DNA of 48,518 bases from an uncultured Lachnospiraceae bacterium. Lineage in GTDB: Bacteria; Bacillota; Clostridia; Lachnospirales; Lachnospiraceae. This document shows, piece by piece, positions 1 to 8,700 of the stretch. The notes beneath the pieces are model-generated. The model was not told where the DNA came from and searched no databases. It saw only the letters and a list, made by a program, of their open reading frames with translations. The number at the start of each line of letters is the position of its first letter. Within the stretch, counting starts at the first letter, position 1. The DNA is taken from contig CAJUGD010000029.1 in assembly GCA_910586205.1 (NCBI GenBank), positions 1 to 48,518 on the forward strand, given 5' to 3'. The position numbers and the translations under genes are program-made.

Positions 1-101
1 CCTCCGCCAGACGTTATCTGGCATCCTGCCCTGTGAAGCCCGGACTTTCCTCTCCCACTGCCTTTCGGCGCTGTGGCAGCGGCCATCTGTCCTACTTAAG
101 T
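1..101 (-). ncRNA. rnpB: RNase P RNA, 5' part, cut by the window edge
   Basis: Read on the minus strand, 52-37 is GAGGAAAGTCCGGGCT, the nearly invariant first conserved block of bacterial RNase P RNA. It is followed by CAGGGCAGG-ATGCCAG and an ACG/CTGGC stem as in other rnpB genes. This is the catalytic RNA that removes the 5' leader from tRNA precursors. Only about the first 100 nt lie in the window; the rest is beyond base 1. The 5' end is inferred to be about 7 nt downstream of the -10 box at 108-113, so it is good to a few bases. Confidence 0.93.
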
Positions 102-107
102 GACTTT

Positions 108-136
108 ATTCTACCATCAAATGAAAAAGGTGTCAA
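108..136 (-). promoter_or_regulatory. sigma-A promoter of rnpB
   Basis: On the minus strand a consensus -35 TTGACA (136-131), a 17-nt spacer and a -10 TAGAAT (113-108) stand just upstream of the RNase P RNA. The -35 begins only 12 bases past the kptA stop codon, so rnpB has its own promoter directly behind kptA. A strong constitutive promoter is expected for this RNA. Confidence 0.85.
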
Positions 137-147
137 TGAAAATCCCA

Positions 148-720
148 TCACACCCTTTGCTCCTTCTCCAAATACTCCACCGGCACAGCCTTTATCAGCC
201 ACACCCCGTTTACAGAACAATAAAACACGTGGCCGTCCCTGCTCATTCTTCCACTGCTTACCCGGTAAACCACCGCCTTTCCATGGCGGCTTCCTACCTT
301 GACTGCCGTATCCACGTCCCCGGAGAGATGGACGTACAGCCTGCCCTTGGGCATCAGCCCTGACCGGTCAATGGACTCCACATACTTTTGTCCGGTTCCG
401 TGATACAGATATTCCGGCGGCTTTACAGCCTGCAGCTCCACGTCCACCAGAATGGAATGTCCCTGATTTGCCCGTATTAAAGTCTTGTCCTCATTAAAAG
501 AATAACGCTGCTTCTCATCCGAATCCACAATCTCCTCCAGCATTTTCCGGTCAAAAAATCTGGTCCTCTGCACTCCTTTTATCAGCTCCTCCACATTGGC
601 CCAGCCATGTTCATCCAGAGCTATTCCCACTGTCTCCGGATGATGCCGCAGAATCAGGCTGATAAATTTGCTTGCGGAGACTGAATTTTTATGGTTCTCA
701 TGATTCTTATGGTTTTTCAC
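148..720 (-). CDS. kptA: RNA 2'-phosphotransferase (KptA/Tpt1)
   Basis: 190 aa, the usual length for the family. KptA/Tpt1 moves an internal RNA 2'-phosphate to NAD+, giving ADP-ribose 1'',2''-cyclic phosphate and nicotinamide. Visible signatures are SLILRHHPE near residue 25 (the Arg-His catalytic pair), YHGTGQKY, YVHLSGD and VGSRHGKAVVYRV in the NAD-binding half. The start is GTG with a GGA-type ribosome site. The N-terminus is a low-complexity His/Asn/Lys run (NHKNHENHKN) not needed for the fold. It lies immediately downstream of two nucleotidyltransferase genes in the same direction and is probably cotranscribed with them. Bacteria have no fungal-type tRNA splicing, so the natural substrate is unknown; candidates are RNA ends made during repair. 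The identification is secure, the cellular role is not. Confidence 0.93.
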   Translation of the reverse strand: MKNHKNHENHKNSVSASKFISLILRHHPETVGIALDEHGWANVEELIKGVQRTRFFDRKMLEEIVDSDEKQRYSFNEDKTLIRANQGHSILVDVELQAVKPPEYLYHGTGQKYVESIDRSGLMPKGRLYVHLSGDVDTAVKVGSRHGKAVVYRVSSGRMSRDGHVFYCSVNGVWLIKAVPVEYLEKEQRV

Positions 721-764
721 TTCCGATCCATTCCTTTCCCCATTCTGGGTACAATCTCATTATC

Positions 765-1643
765 TTATGGTTCATTGGTCTGCTTTCCCCATAACACAGA
801 GGGAAAAGCCTCCTGCATCCCATATCCAATCACAGTCCGGAAACATTGGTTTAACTCCCCAAAATCCCGGTTATGATCATCCGGCAAATGCTTTACGATC
901 TCCTTTTGTCTCTCCAGTTCCTCCTCAATATACCGGATAATCACCGGCATATGAGGCATCAATTCCTTCTCTCTTGTCAATTTCTTCTTATCAAGCAGAC
1001 AAGCAATCTCCTCCTGCAATTTTTCCTCCGGCTCCACACTTAAAAGATCTGCAAACCGCACCGGCGGCACCTGATGAAATTGCTCAATATACCGGGCCGC
1101 AAGCAAGGGGCGCAGGGCATAAAAATACTTTTTATAGCTGACCAGCGCCTCGCAGAGATAATCATGGTAGGTATTTTGAGCCAAACCGTAATAATGGCCC
1201 ACTGCCGATTTCTCCGAAAAATAAGCCATGGTTACCCTCTGTATCTGTGCCCATTCATCCGTTGTGTGATAAACCTCAGGGGAGGCGCTCCACTCAAAAA
1301 GCGTGGCATTTCCTCTGGCAAACTGTCTCATAGTCTTTTTTAAATCCCATCCATTGATATCCAGCACTTCGTCTAATTGCCACTCGATCACATCCCGGGG
1401 CTCGTCAAGCCGCAAATACTCCTCCGCCGGCCTGACATAAATAAACCGCACATCATAATCACTGTCCGGCGAGGCAAACCCCCATGCCCGGCTGCCGGAT
1501 TCCACCGCATGAAGGATACGAACATTCTCCTTGTTCTCAATTTCCTTTAATTTTTCATGAATTTCCTGGATGATTTTTTCCATCCCTTTTCTGCCTGTTT
1601 TCCCACTCATCTTCTCCCCAATTCTCCTTTCATCTCCTGCCAT
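765..1643 (-). CDS. predicted nucleotidyltransferase (DNA pol beta superfamily, COG3541-like)
   Basis: About 270-292 aa. The motif VESGSRAWGFASPDSDYDVRF is the G-S-x(n)-D-x-D core of the minimal/pol-beta nucleotidyltransferase fold, with both metal-binding Asp in SDYDVR. The C-terminal half is helical and resembles the YcgL/COG3541 family. The reaction is probably transfer of a nucleotide to a protein or RNA end; the acceptor is unknown. The start is uncertain: position 1643 has only a poor AAGGGGG adjacent, and in-frame Met codons at 1610 and 1583 are alternatives. The next gene upstream is a second, diverged nucleotidyltransferase and kptA follows downstream, so the three look like one unit. 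The family is clear, the function inferred. Confidence 0.85.
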   Translation of the reverse strand: MAGDERRIGEKMSGKTGRKGMEKIIQEIHEKLKEIENKENVRILHAVESGSRAWGFASPDSDYDVRFIYVRPAEEYLRLDEPRDVIEWQLDEVLDINGWDLKKTMRQFARGNATLFEWSASPEVYHTTDEWAQIQRVTMAYFSEKSAVGHYYGLAQNTYHDYLCEALVSYKKYFYALRPLLAARYIEQFHQVPPVRFADLLSVEPEEKLQEEIACLLDKKKLTREKELMPHMPVIIRYIEEELERQKEIVKHLPDDHNRDFGELNQCFRTVIGYGMQEAFPSVLWGKQTNEP

Positions 1644-1677
1644 CCCCCTTAAAGCATCCGGTTTCTCCCTGACTTTC

Positions 1678-2697
1678 CTATCCTCCCACTACCACATACC
1701 GGTTTACCCGCTCTACATACGCTCCCACTTTGTCCATATCCGGATTGTCTGGCAGCCGGGTAGCGGCAGAAGCCTCCTCCAGTCTTTTCTCATATTCTTC
1801 CAATATTTCATAAAATTCCGGGGAAAAAGCATTATCCCCCTGACGGAAGCCTCCCTGACGGATTCTCATCAGCAGTGCCAGATCCGCCCTGCGGTGAGTG
1901 CGGATTTCCCCCTTCTCCAAAATATCAATCGCCATCATAAACAGCCGGATTAAATGCATGGCGTGCTTATTCAAATGGGTATCATCCTTCTTTTTATTTC
2001 TCTTGCCAATCCTGTCATAATCACTGACCACGGACCGCATGACCCCCATCATCCCATTGTAATCCCGCAAAGGCATATGCCGGAAATCCGCATCCACAAA
2101 AATCTCCCTATCCAGTTCCGGATTTTCCGCCTGATCGATATACAGTCGGATACTTCCCTTTTCATAGGTGTGAAACCGGCGGTTAAAATCCTCCAGAGCA
2201 TTTTTAACCGATTTTAATATATGGTTTTCCCGCTCACTCTGAGCCATGGAGTCCCTTGCCAGGGCATTCTGCAGGCGGCGAAGCTGGGCATCCGCATATC
2301 CTCCAAAAGATTTGATAGCCCGCTTTGACAGAAAAAGCCCCCGGTTTTCAATCAGCTCCTCTCCCCACTCTGACTGAATCAGGTACTGCTCCTTATCCAG
2401 CCCCAGAATCTCACAGGTGTTGGGGTTGCATTCCAGCAAAAGCCGGATAATCTTGTTAAATCCATAGATCACCGTATCTGTGTTCTTATCCTCATACTGC
2501 TCAAACCTGGTCATGCCAATCAGATCCGAGGGCTGCTGCAGGGTCACTCCCCTCAGGTCAATATCGCTCCCCTCCTGGCACGTCCCATAGGCATGGCTTC
2601 CTCCCAGCCCCAGCAGCATAATCCTGTCCCCCAGCCGGGAATTGTTCCGCAGAAAATCATATTCCTCCGTCTGTATCAAATCCTGAAAATCCACCAT
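1678..2697 (-). CDS. second predicted nucleotidyltransferase
   Basis: About 339 aa from the chosen ATG at 2697. Upstream in-frame codons to 2793 exist, but they would overlap the yccF stop and add a Cys/Gly-rich stretch unlike the family, whereas 2697 is preceded by AAAGGG at good distance. LGGSHAYGTCQEGSDIDLRGV is the pol-beta nucleotidyltransferase core with Asp residues in SDIDLRG. The C-terminal half is a helical, charged domain. The protein is only distantly like its neighbour at 765-1643, so the pair is not a recent duplication. Both sit upstream of kptA, which suggests a shared substrate, possibly RNA 3'/2' ends; this is inference. Confidence 0.85.
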   Translation of the reverse strand: MVDFQDLIQTEEYDFLRNNSRLGDRIMLLGLGGSHAYGTCQEGSDIDLRGVTLQQPSDLIGMTRFEQYEDKNTDTVIYGFNKIIRLLLECNPNTCEILGLDKEQYLIQSEWGEELIENRGLFLSKRAIKSFGGYADAQLRRLQNALARDSMAQSERENHILKSVKNALEDFNRRFHTYEKGSIRLYIDQAENPELDREIFVDADFRHMPLRDYNGMMGVMRSVVSDYDRIGKRNKKKDDTHLNKHAMHLIRLFMMAIDILEKGEIRTHRRADLALLMRIRQGGFRQGDNAFSPEFYEILEEYEKRLEEASAATRLPDNPDMDKVGAYVERVNRYVVVGG

Positions 2698-2773
2698 AAA
2701 TCGGATCCCTTTCTTTTCCTGATGTGAACCACATGAACCGCATAAAACCATACCCATCCCCCAGGATCGGTCA

Positions 2774-3133
2774 TTAAACAACCTCCGCCCCAAAAGGCAT
2801 CAGCGCCAGCTTTGCCAGCTTAAACTGCTGCAGGCCAAAGGGAATCCCAATCACCGTCACACAGAGAAAAATTCCAAAAAACAGATGCTCCAAAGCCAAA
2901 GGCAATCCTGACACCAAAAGCCAGATAATATTCAAAAGAAACGATCCTGCCCCGCCCCCATACACCACCTCTTTTCCGAAAGGGAAAAAACTCAGGGACG
3001 CCAGTTTAAAACACTGCATCCCCACCGGTATCCCGATAATTGTGATACACCAAAGGCATCCGGCCAGACACCAGCTTAAGCCGCTGATCAATCCTCCGCA
3101 CACAAACCAGATCACATTTCCCAGACAACCCAT
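2774..3133 (-). CDS. YccF-family small membrane protein
   Basis: 119 aa. The start at 3133 is chosen because AAGGAG stands 8 nt upstream; a longer reading to 3280 overlaps the neighbouring gene and lacks a ribosome site. Two similar halves each hold a hydrophobic helix pair and a conserved tail: TIIGIPVGMQCFKLASLSFFPFG and the matching VIGIPFGLQQFKLAKLALMPFG, the duplicated YccF domain. It is an integral membrane protein of unknown function, found widely. It sits between a LURP-one-like gene and a nucleotidyltransferase, with short gaps, and is probably cotranscribed. Confidence 0.85.
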   Translation of the reverse strand: MGCLGNVIWFVCGGLISGLSWCLAGCLWCITIIGIPVGMQCFKLASLSFFPFGKEVVYGGGAGSFLLNIIWLLVSGLPLALEHLFFGIFLCVTVIGIPFGLQQFKLAKLALMPFGAEVV

Positions 3134-3197
3134 AATCCCGTCTCCTTCCTCTGACTCCAAACTTTTTCCATTCTCCTCCACAATTCCTGCTGCTCCT

Positions 3198-3704
3198 TTA
3201 ATCCCGGGAACATTTCTCCGCATCAATGGCCAGCACCAGCATAAGGGCGCAAAGAGCATCTTCCGGGTCACTGACCTCAATCACATAGGTATCCGTCCAG
3301 TTAAACAACTGCTTGGATATTTGGGCCACACACCTTCCTGCCTGGTTCAAAACCTGATAATCCCATTCCAGAAAATTCCCTTCCACCCGCCAGCCCTTGC
3401 AGTCAATAACATATTTCGGCTTGAAAAATGAAAACTCCTTCCGGATACTTCCCACACAGATATCTCCCAGATACAGGTGAAATTCCGGCAGCAAGGTAAA
3501 AACCTTCTGCTGAACCGTGCCGATCTCCCTTCCAGTTCTGTCAAAGATCTTCAGGCAATGACCCCAGGAAAGCTGCCCCTTCACCTCATAAACCGCATTT
3601 CCTGCCTCGTCATAAATATCATAACTGTCAAACCATGAAAAAAACCGTTGTTTAAAAAGTAATTTCAATCTGTCCGTCCCCCTGATCACAAAAACATTGT
3701 CCAT
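3198..3704 (-). CDS. LURP-one-related (LOR/YxjI-like) protein
   Basis: 168 aa, the normal size for single LOR domains. The beta-rich pattern with DSYDIYDEAGNAVYEVKGQ and later FFKPKYVIDCKGWRVEGNF followed by ITKQLF-like NWTDTYVIEV matches the tubby-like 12-stranded barrel of the LURP-one family (YxjI in Bacillus). The tail ALMLVLAIDAE is the usual C-terminal hydrophobic helix. Such proteins may bind phospholipid head groups or act as scaffolds; no enzyme activity is known. Only a weak AGG precedes the ATG. Next downstream is yccF. The family call is good, the function unknown. Confidence 0.8.
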   Translation of the reverse strand: MDNVFVIRGTDRLKLLFKQRFFSWFDSYDIYDEAGNAVYEVKGQLSWGHCLKIFDRTGREIGTVQQKVFTLLPEFHLYLGDICVGSIRKEFSFFKPKYVIDCKGWRVEGNFLEWDYQVLNQAGRCVAQISKQLFNWTDTYVIEVSDPEDALCALMLVLAIDAEKCSRD

Positions 3705-3775
3705 GATTGCCTGTAAACCGTAGTTTGATTAGGCAGCCTTTTGAATTTAATTTGACTTATCTATCATTTATTTTC

Positions 3776-4546
3776 TCATTCAGATTCTTCTCTGTATTCA
3801 AAGACAAACCATTTTTCATTCATATAAATCTCTATTGTATCGTCTGCTCCATACTGATAACCAAATCCACTTCCAAAATTAGATTGATTATCTTCTGTTG
3901 GTATTTCGGTTCCATCGACAGTTGACGTTATTTCTCCATCCATATTTCCACAACGCCCGCTGATCGTACTTTCTCTCCCTGTATCATAATATAATTTACC
4001 ATTTACCCTTACCAAAGGTATTCTATCCCACATTCTATTCGTCCCTGTCTGTTCTGCCAACTGTTCATCAAGGATAAGCGTATCGCCTGCTATAATTTTT
4101 TCCGTGGCAAACACCTGCCATTTATCATTCATGTATATTTCAATTATACCTTCGGTTTTACCATATCGATATCCGTATCCTGTGCCAAAGTTTGATTGGT
4201 CATTGACTGTCGGTTTTTCTTTTCTATCAACTTCAGAGTTGATCACTCCTTCAAATGTATCAGGTCTCTTATTTGCCTCCTTTTCATATCCAGTATCTAA
4301 ATAAAGTACATCATCAGCCATAACCATGGGAATCCAATCTTCATTTTTGATATTCCACTCGTCTGTTGGATAATCTTTATATTCACATATCCTGTCATCC
4401 GTTTCTCCATTCAGATAACCGATTTGTGTTTTGCAATCATTTTCAGCAGTACTCATCTCAATCAAATTTGTGTTTTTTCCGCATGCAAACAACATGATGG
4501 AAACAAAACTACATAGACAAATAATACTGCATAATTTCTTTTTCAT
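3776..4546 (-). CDS. putative lipoprotein with a tandem duplicated domain
   Basis: 256 aa from the ATG at 4546, which is preceded by AGGAGG 6 nt upstream. A lysine start (MKKK) and hydrophobic stretch end in LFACGK, a lipobox, so it should be a lipid-anchored surface protein. Two repeats of about 80 aa follow, each starting with VLYLDTG / KLYYDTG and ending in QSNFGTGYGYRYG..IEIYMNDKW / QSNFGSGFGYQYG..IEIYMNEKW. The duplication is old enough to have diverged to roughly half identity. I do not recognise the domain; it may be an extracellular binding module. It appears monocistronic, with its own promoter. Base composition is a little more AT-rich than its neighbours. Confidence 0.75.
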   Translation of the reverse strand: MKKKLCSIICLCSFVSIMLFACGKNTNLIEMSTAENDCKTQIGYLNGETDDRICEYKDYPTDEWNIKNEDWIPMVMADDVLYLDTGYEKEANKRPDTFEGVINSEVDRKEKPTVNDQSNFGTGYGYRYGKTEGIIEIYMNDKWQVFATEKIIAGDTLILDEQLAEQTGTNRMWDRIPLVRVNGKLYYDTGRESTISGRCGNMDGEITSTVDGTEIPTEDNQSNFGSGFGYQYGADDTIEIYMNEKWFVFEYREESE

Positions 4547-4574
4547 GGTTATCCTCCTCAAAAATATATTTTAA

Positions 4575-4602
4575 AGGATACTATATTTACTGCATATTTC
4601 AA
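4575..4602 (-). promoter_or_regulatory. possible sigma-A promoter of the lipoprotein gene
   Basis: On the minus strand TTGAAA (4602-4597), a 16-nt spacer and TATCCT (4580-4575) lie about 30 bases upstream of the start codon at 4546. The match is moderate and no other candidate is better in this 90-base gap. Confidence 0.35.
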
Positions 4603-4636
4603 TGCATGGAAAATAGCCAGAACGTATTTCGCCCAT

Positions 4637-5236
4637 TCAGTCCGGCTGCTGTCCCTCATGTGCCTTCCATGCACATTCGGTTATCCTCATATCTGTAAAA
4701 ATTGCCGTAAAGCTGGAATCCTCCGGGCTGCAGGCATAGATTCCGAAACGGATCTTTCCCCCGCCTTCCCACATATGGCAAATCCGCATCTGGTAAAACC
4801 TCCCCCCGTCATGAGAACACTCAATACAATAATCATCCTCCCTCCGGCTAAACCGATACCACATAACTTTCACATCAGCCGGAATGGCTGTGGTTGCCCA
4901 ATCCGAATATCCGTGGTTTGTTACCACAGAACCCAAATGCTGAAATTCCTCATTTTCATACTCAACCGAAGCCTTCATCCAGTTTTCAGAATCCAGGTAC
5001 ATCACCACGCCGCACTGGTCAAAGCGGTAGCTGCTGTGGCTGAAATCTGTTTTTACAAGGAAGGAAAAGAATTTTTCCTCTGTTTCCATCTGAAACACCG
5101 GCGCATTGTCGTTGCGAAAGTGATAATACGTCCTCTGCCATAAGTCCGTATGTGGTTCAGTGGTGATTTCCATACATCCTTCTTTTATGGAATAATTCTT
5201 TGGCTCCCTTATCCATTGGAATTGATTGATATCCAT
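4637..5236 (-). CDS. DUF1349 (concanavalin-like) protein
   Basis: About 199 aa. The ATG at 5236 (or the adjacent one at 5239) is chosen because GGAGG lies 5-8 nt upstream; a longer frame to 5296 has no ribosome site. The body fits the DUF1349 family, which has a concanavalin A-like beta-sandwich: TDLWQRTYYHF, CGVVMYLDSENWMKASVEYE, WYRFSRREDDYCIECSHDG and IRFGIYACSPE. Members occur alone in the cytoplasm or appended to glycosidases; carbohydrate binding is suspected but unproved. There is no signal peptide. A palindromic repeat element begins about 70 bases upstream of the start. Confidence 0.8.
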   Translation of the reverse strand: MDINQFQWIREPKNYSIKEGCMEITTEPHTDLWQRTYYHFRNDNAPVFQMETEEKFFSFLVKTDFSHSSYRFDQCGVVMYLDSENWMKASVEYENEEFQHLGSVVTNHGYSDWATTAIPADVKVMWYRFSRREDDYCIECSHDGGRFYQMRICHMWEGGGKIRFGIYACSPEDSSFTAIFTDMRITECAWKAHEGQQPD

Positions 5237-5307
5237 CATAGTCTCCTCCATATCCTGTTCTATAAATTCTATAACTGATTTCTCCCATAATTCCATGATG
5301 CGGCACC

Positions 5308-5469
5308 AGAGTGTGTCTGAAAATTGCTTTTCGTCAGGTGCGCGTCACAATTTGCGGGAGATTTGACTCGAATGAGGGAGGCGTAGTGAGCTACGTTGAC
5401 CGAATGAGAGCCAAATCTCCCGCAAAGTGGGGCGTGTACTTGGCGGAAATGAATTTCCAGACACGCTCT
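5308..5469. repeat. 162-bp imperfect palindrome, MITE-like repeat
   Basis: The ends are inverted copies: AGAGTGTGTCTGAAAATT at the left and, read on the other strand, AGAGCGTGTCTGGAAATT at the right. An inner pair GCGGGAGATTTG / CAAATCTCCCGC and a central GCGTAGTGAGCTACG continue the symmetry, so the whole could fold as one long hairpin. It carries no ORF. One half of the same sequence recurs at 11934-11984, which shows it is a dispersed family and not a one-off. It separates the DUF1349 gene from the NACHT cassette. Confidence 0.75.
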
Positions 5470-5649
5470 AGGGTCAAAAGAGCATGGTTAACATTCTTCC
5501 ATGGAAATACCTGACCTTGCAATCCACAAAGAATGGAAAAGCAGTCATTTTTATATTCGATTATACACGATTTTGCACATATTTCCTATTAATAATTTCA
5601 GTCAATTTCTGAAAAAATGTTACTGTTTACAGGGCGGGAAAACTGGACG

Positions 5650-5672
5650 AAAAAATCCTGCTGTGGAGGATT
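5650..5672 (-). terminator. weak intrinsic terminator candidate after the NACHT gene
   Basis: On the minus strand AATCCT-CCACAGC-AGGATT is followed by a short T run (bases 5655-5650), about 125 nt beyond the NACHT stop codon. The stem is only 6 bp, so this is tentative. Apart from this and the repeat at 5308-5469, I see nothing functional in 5237-5796. Confidence 0.35.
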
Positions 5673-5796
5673 CTCTGCTTATGGCAGGTTACCACCCCGC
5701 CATCCATTCCTTGTAGGATTTTCAGCAGATAAAGTTATTATAAAAAGAGCATCTACAAAACAACATCATATTATTGTAAAGAACATTACCTGCAAT

Positions 5797-8700
5797 CTAG
5801 AACGTAATCCTATCCCATAATAAATGTCTATCTATACTTACATCTTCATTCTGATAAAACAAGTAAATGTATTTACGTATTTTTAAAATTTTACTATCTT
5901 GTTGATGTAAATTGTCAATTAAATCATTTATAATGCTCAAAACCACTTTTTTCTCATCTTTCAATAAAAAATAATACAATTTCTGTTGTTGATATTTTTT
6001 TGCAAAATTTTGACTTTTTTCGATACCTCTATTTTCTTTTATTATTTTTAACTGTTCCTCAAGATTTTTCAATATTTGTTCCCCTAATAAAAAATCCTCT
6101 CTGCGGTTCGCATAAATCATTTTAAAATAGTCGGCATCAAACATATCATCATCATAAGCTGCATGTTTGTAATTTGAAAGAACACCTTCTATATTTGGTG
6201 AAGGACTACATCCTTTACTCCAAAATGCCAATTCTCTTACACAATGAAGTTTTAAAATCCTTATATATATCCATTGTTTTTTATAGTCAGGAAACATCAT
6301 AATCATATCTTCTAATTTTGTTCCAAATTCTTCTGATCCATTTTCTAGGGAACATATCCATGCTTGATATAACTTTAATCCAAGTGCTGCCATACAACCT
6401 TTGCAATTCAAATGGTCACTCTTATGTTGATAAGAATTGAATAACCATATTTTTGCCAATTTATATTGAAATCTTTCAAATAAAATACCACCATATACAT
6501 CACCAAAATGGTAACTAAGTTCAGAACTGTCCAGATTAATAGATAATTCCAATTTTTTGCAAACTTGATATGCATAGTTCTCGTTTTTATATTTATTATA
6601 TCTTGCTAAATTGATTCCATTCCATAATGTTCCTTCCATATATTTACCACGAAAAGACAATATTCCTCCTTCATCTGTCTCCAATTCAAAAACGGCCATC
6701 AACAACCGGGGAGACTTCTCATAAATTCGTTTTAAATAAATCTCTTTAGCCCTATTTTTATTTGAGCATGCACTCAAATAAAAACGAATACTAAGGTTAT
6801 TTTTTTTAGCTATTTGATTAAGATCAAACATTGTTATATGGGCTTGACTGTAATCCGGAGTTAACACATAAACTTTTTGAACATGAAGTTCTCCTACTGT
6901 AAAAAACTTATAAATTGTATTACATTGTTCTCCGGTTTTTGAATAAACGTGCATTTCTGTCAATTCAAAATTTCTTAATACTGTATAAATCTTTTCGATA
7001 ATAGAATTATCATTTGTACTGTACCGTATAAAAATAGATTTCATATTTCTATATCTATATAAAGTTTCTATATCTGTTAATGGCAGCATAGAAATATTTA
7101 AGCTTATCACTTGCTCAGGACTAATCACTCCCTCAGCATACTGTAATTTAGACCACCCGGTTTTTTCTAAATTAAGCTCTCCTGTCTTTATAATTGATTC
7201 TATTTCTTCCTGTAAAAATTCCACTTCTCTATAAAGGAACATAAAAATATAAGGTATGTATCTAAAAATCTCCGCTATGGAGATTTGAAGATTCTCTTTT
7301 AATTTGATTACCGTTTTTTCATTTAATAAAATATAACTTTCAGGTGTCAATAAATCTTCTGATACATATTCAAAATCTTCTAATAAAACACTCTCTGAAA
7401 TGCGTTTATTTAACTTCTCATTTTGACAAAGAATTGAATAATACATATGTCTTAAATACTCATTTCCACCTGAACAAAGACACTTTTTTCTATATATATA
7501 ATCAGCCTTTTCAAATAAATGTTTTGCCAAAAAGTAATCTTGAAATGTATTATGGCAAAATGCAAATCTTTCATCCTCACCTTTATTGTTGGAAACCATA
7601 AAACAATGAGCTATAGCCAAAAAACTATTATCATCATAAAAATATTTTTGTATTATCTCTTTAAGTTCTTCTCTTTTCAATTCTGCAGCGTTTGTAGACT
7701 GAAGCTGTACAGCTATATCTTGCGCACATTGCTCCATTTGCTCTGTCAATCGCTCCAGCTCTCTCTCGCCACTTTTACTTGATTTGCCATAATACACATG
7801 AAATTCCCACTTTATAATTGCATTTACCAATATATCAAAAGAAACGGAGATATTAGGGCTGAATGTCAATTTATCTCCAACTGTTTGTCGCTTTAAATAT
7901 TCATTCATAAATGCATAGGCATATCTGATATACATAGGATATTGAAATATACAATTTGGATTTTCCTTCAAAATTCTGCGCAGCAAACAAATATACTTAT
8001 ATCTCTGCCATATTGGAGGGAATCTATTTTGATGACGCTGTTCATCTTTATCTAGCTTTGCATCATACTTTTTTAGCACTGCCAATGACTTAAAAATTTT
8101 AATTATATCACGATCTGACATTCCACTTATTTCATATACTTTTTGGTAAACATTTCCTCGTTGGAGTGATGTTAAACTTTGAATAGACCTTTCTAAAAAT
8201 TCAGGTCTAAAGCTAACTATAACACAAGTTAAATCAAGTTTATATTTTCGAAATATTTCATTGATTTTAGGTTCTGGATCTTTAAAAAAAATTGTTTCAA
8301 ATGCCTTTTCCATAGAATCAGCACATTCATTATTAAAAAAAGTGTAAGCTTCATCTAAACCATCAAAAAAAGCAATAACAGATGTTCCATCCAGTAAATT
8401 ATTTCCCAACTTCTGTTGTTCCAGACACTTGGACAAGTCTTCCATAGATGTGATTTTCTGCATTTGAACGTAAATACATTTTTGCTTTTTACTTAATTTA
8501 CAATACAAATAACGCATTGTAGTTGTTTTTCCACATGCCGGATTGCCAACGATGGAAAACATAGCTGACGACAGACTACTTTCTTTAGAATAACTCTCAA
8601 TATGGGAAATAAGCTCTTTAATTGTTTTTCCATCTTTAAATCTTGGCGCTCTATAACACTTTATTTGATATTTTACTTCTGATTTTGAAGCAACTGAATA

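Noticed and set aside
33..363. Two plus-strand ORFs of 87-89 codons at the window start
   Set aside because: They lie across the RNase P RNA and the end of kptA on the other strand, have no ribosome site and biased, low-complexity composition.
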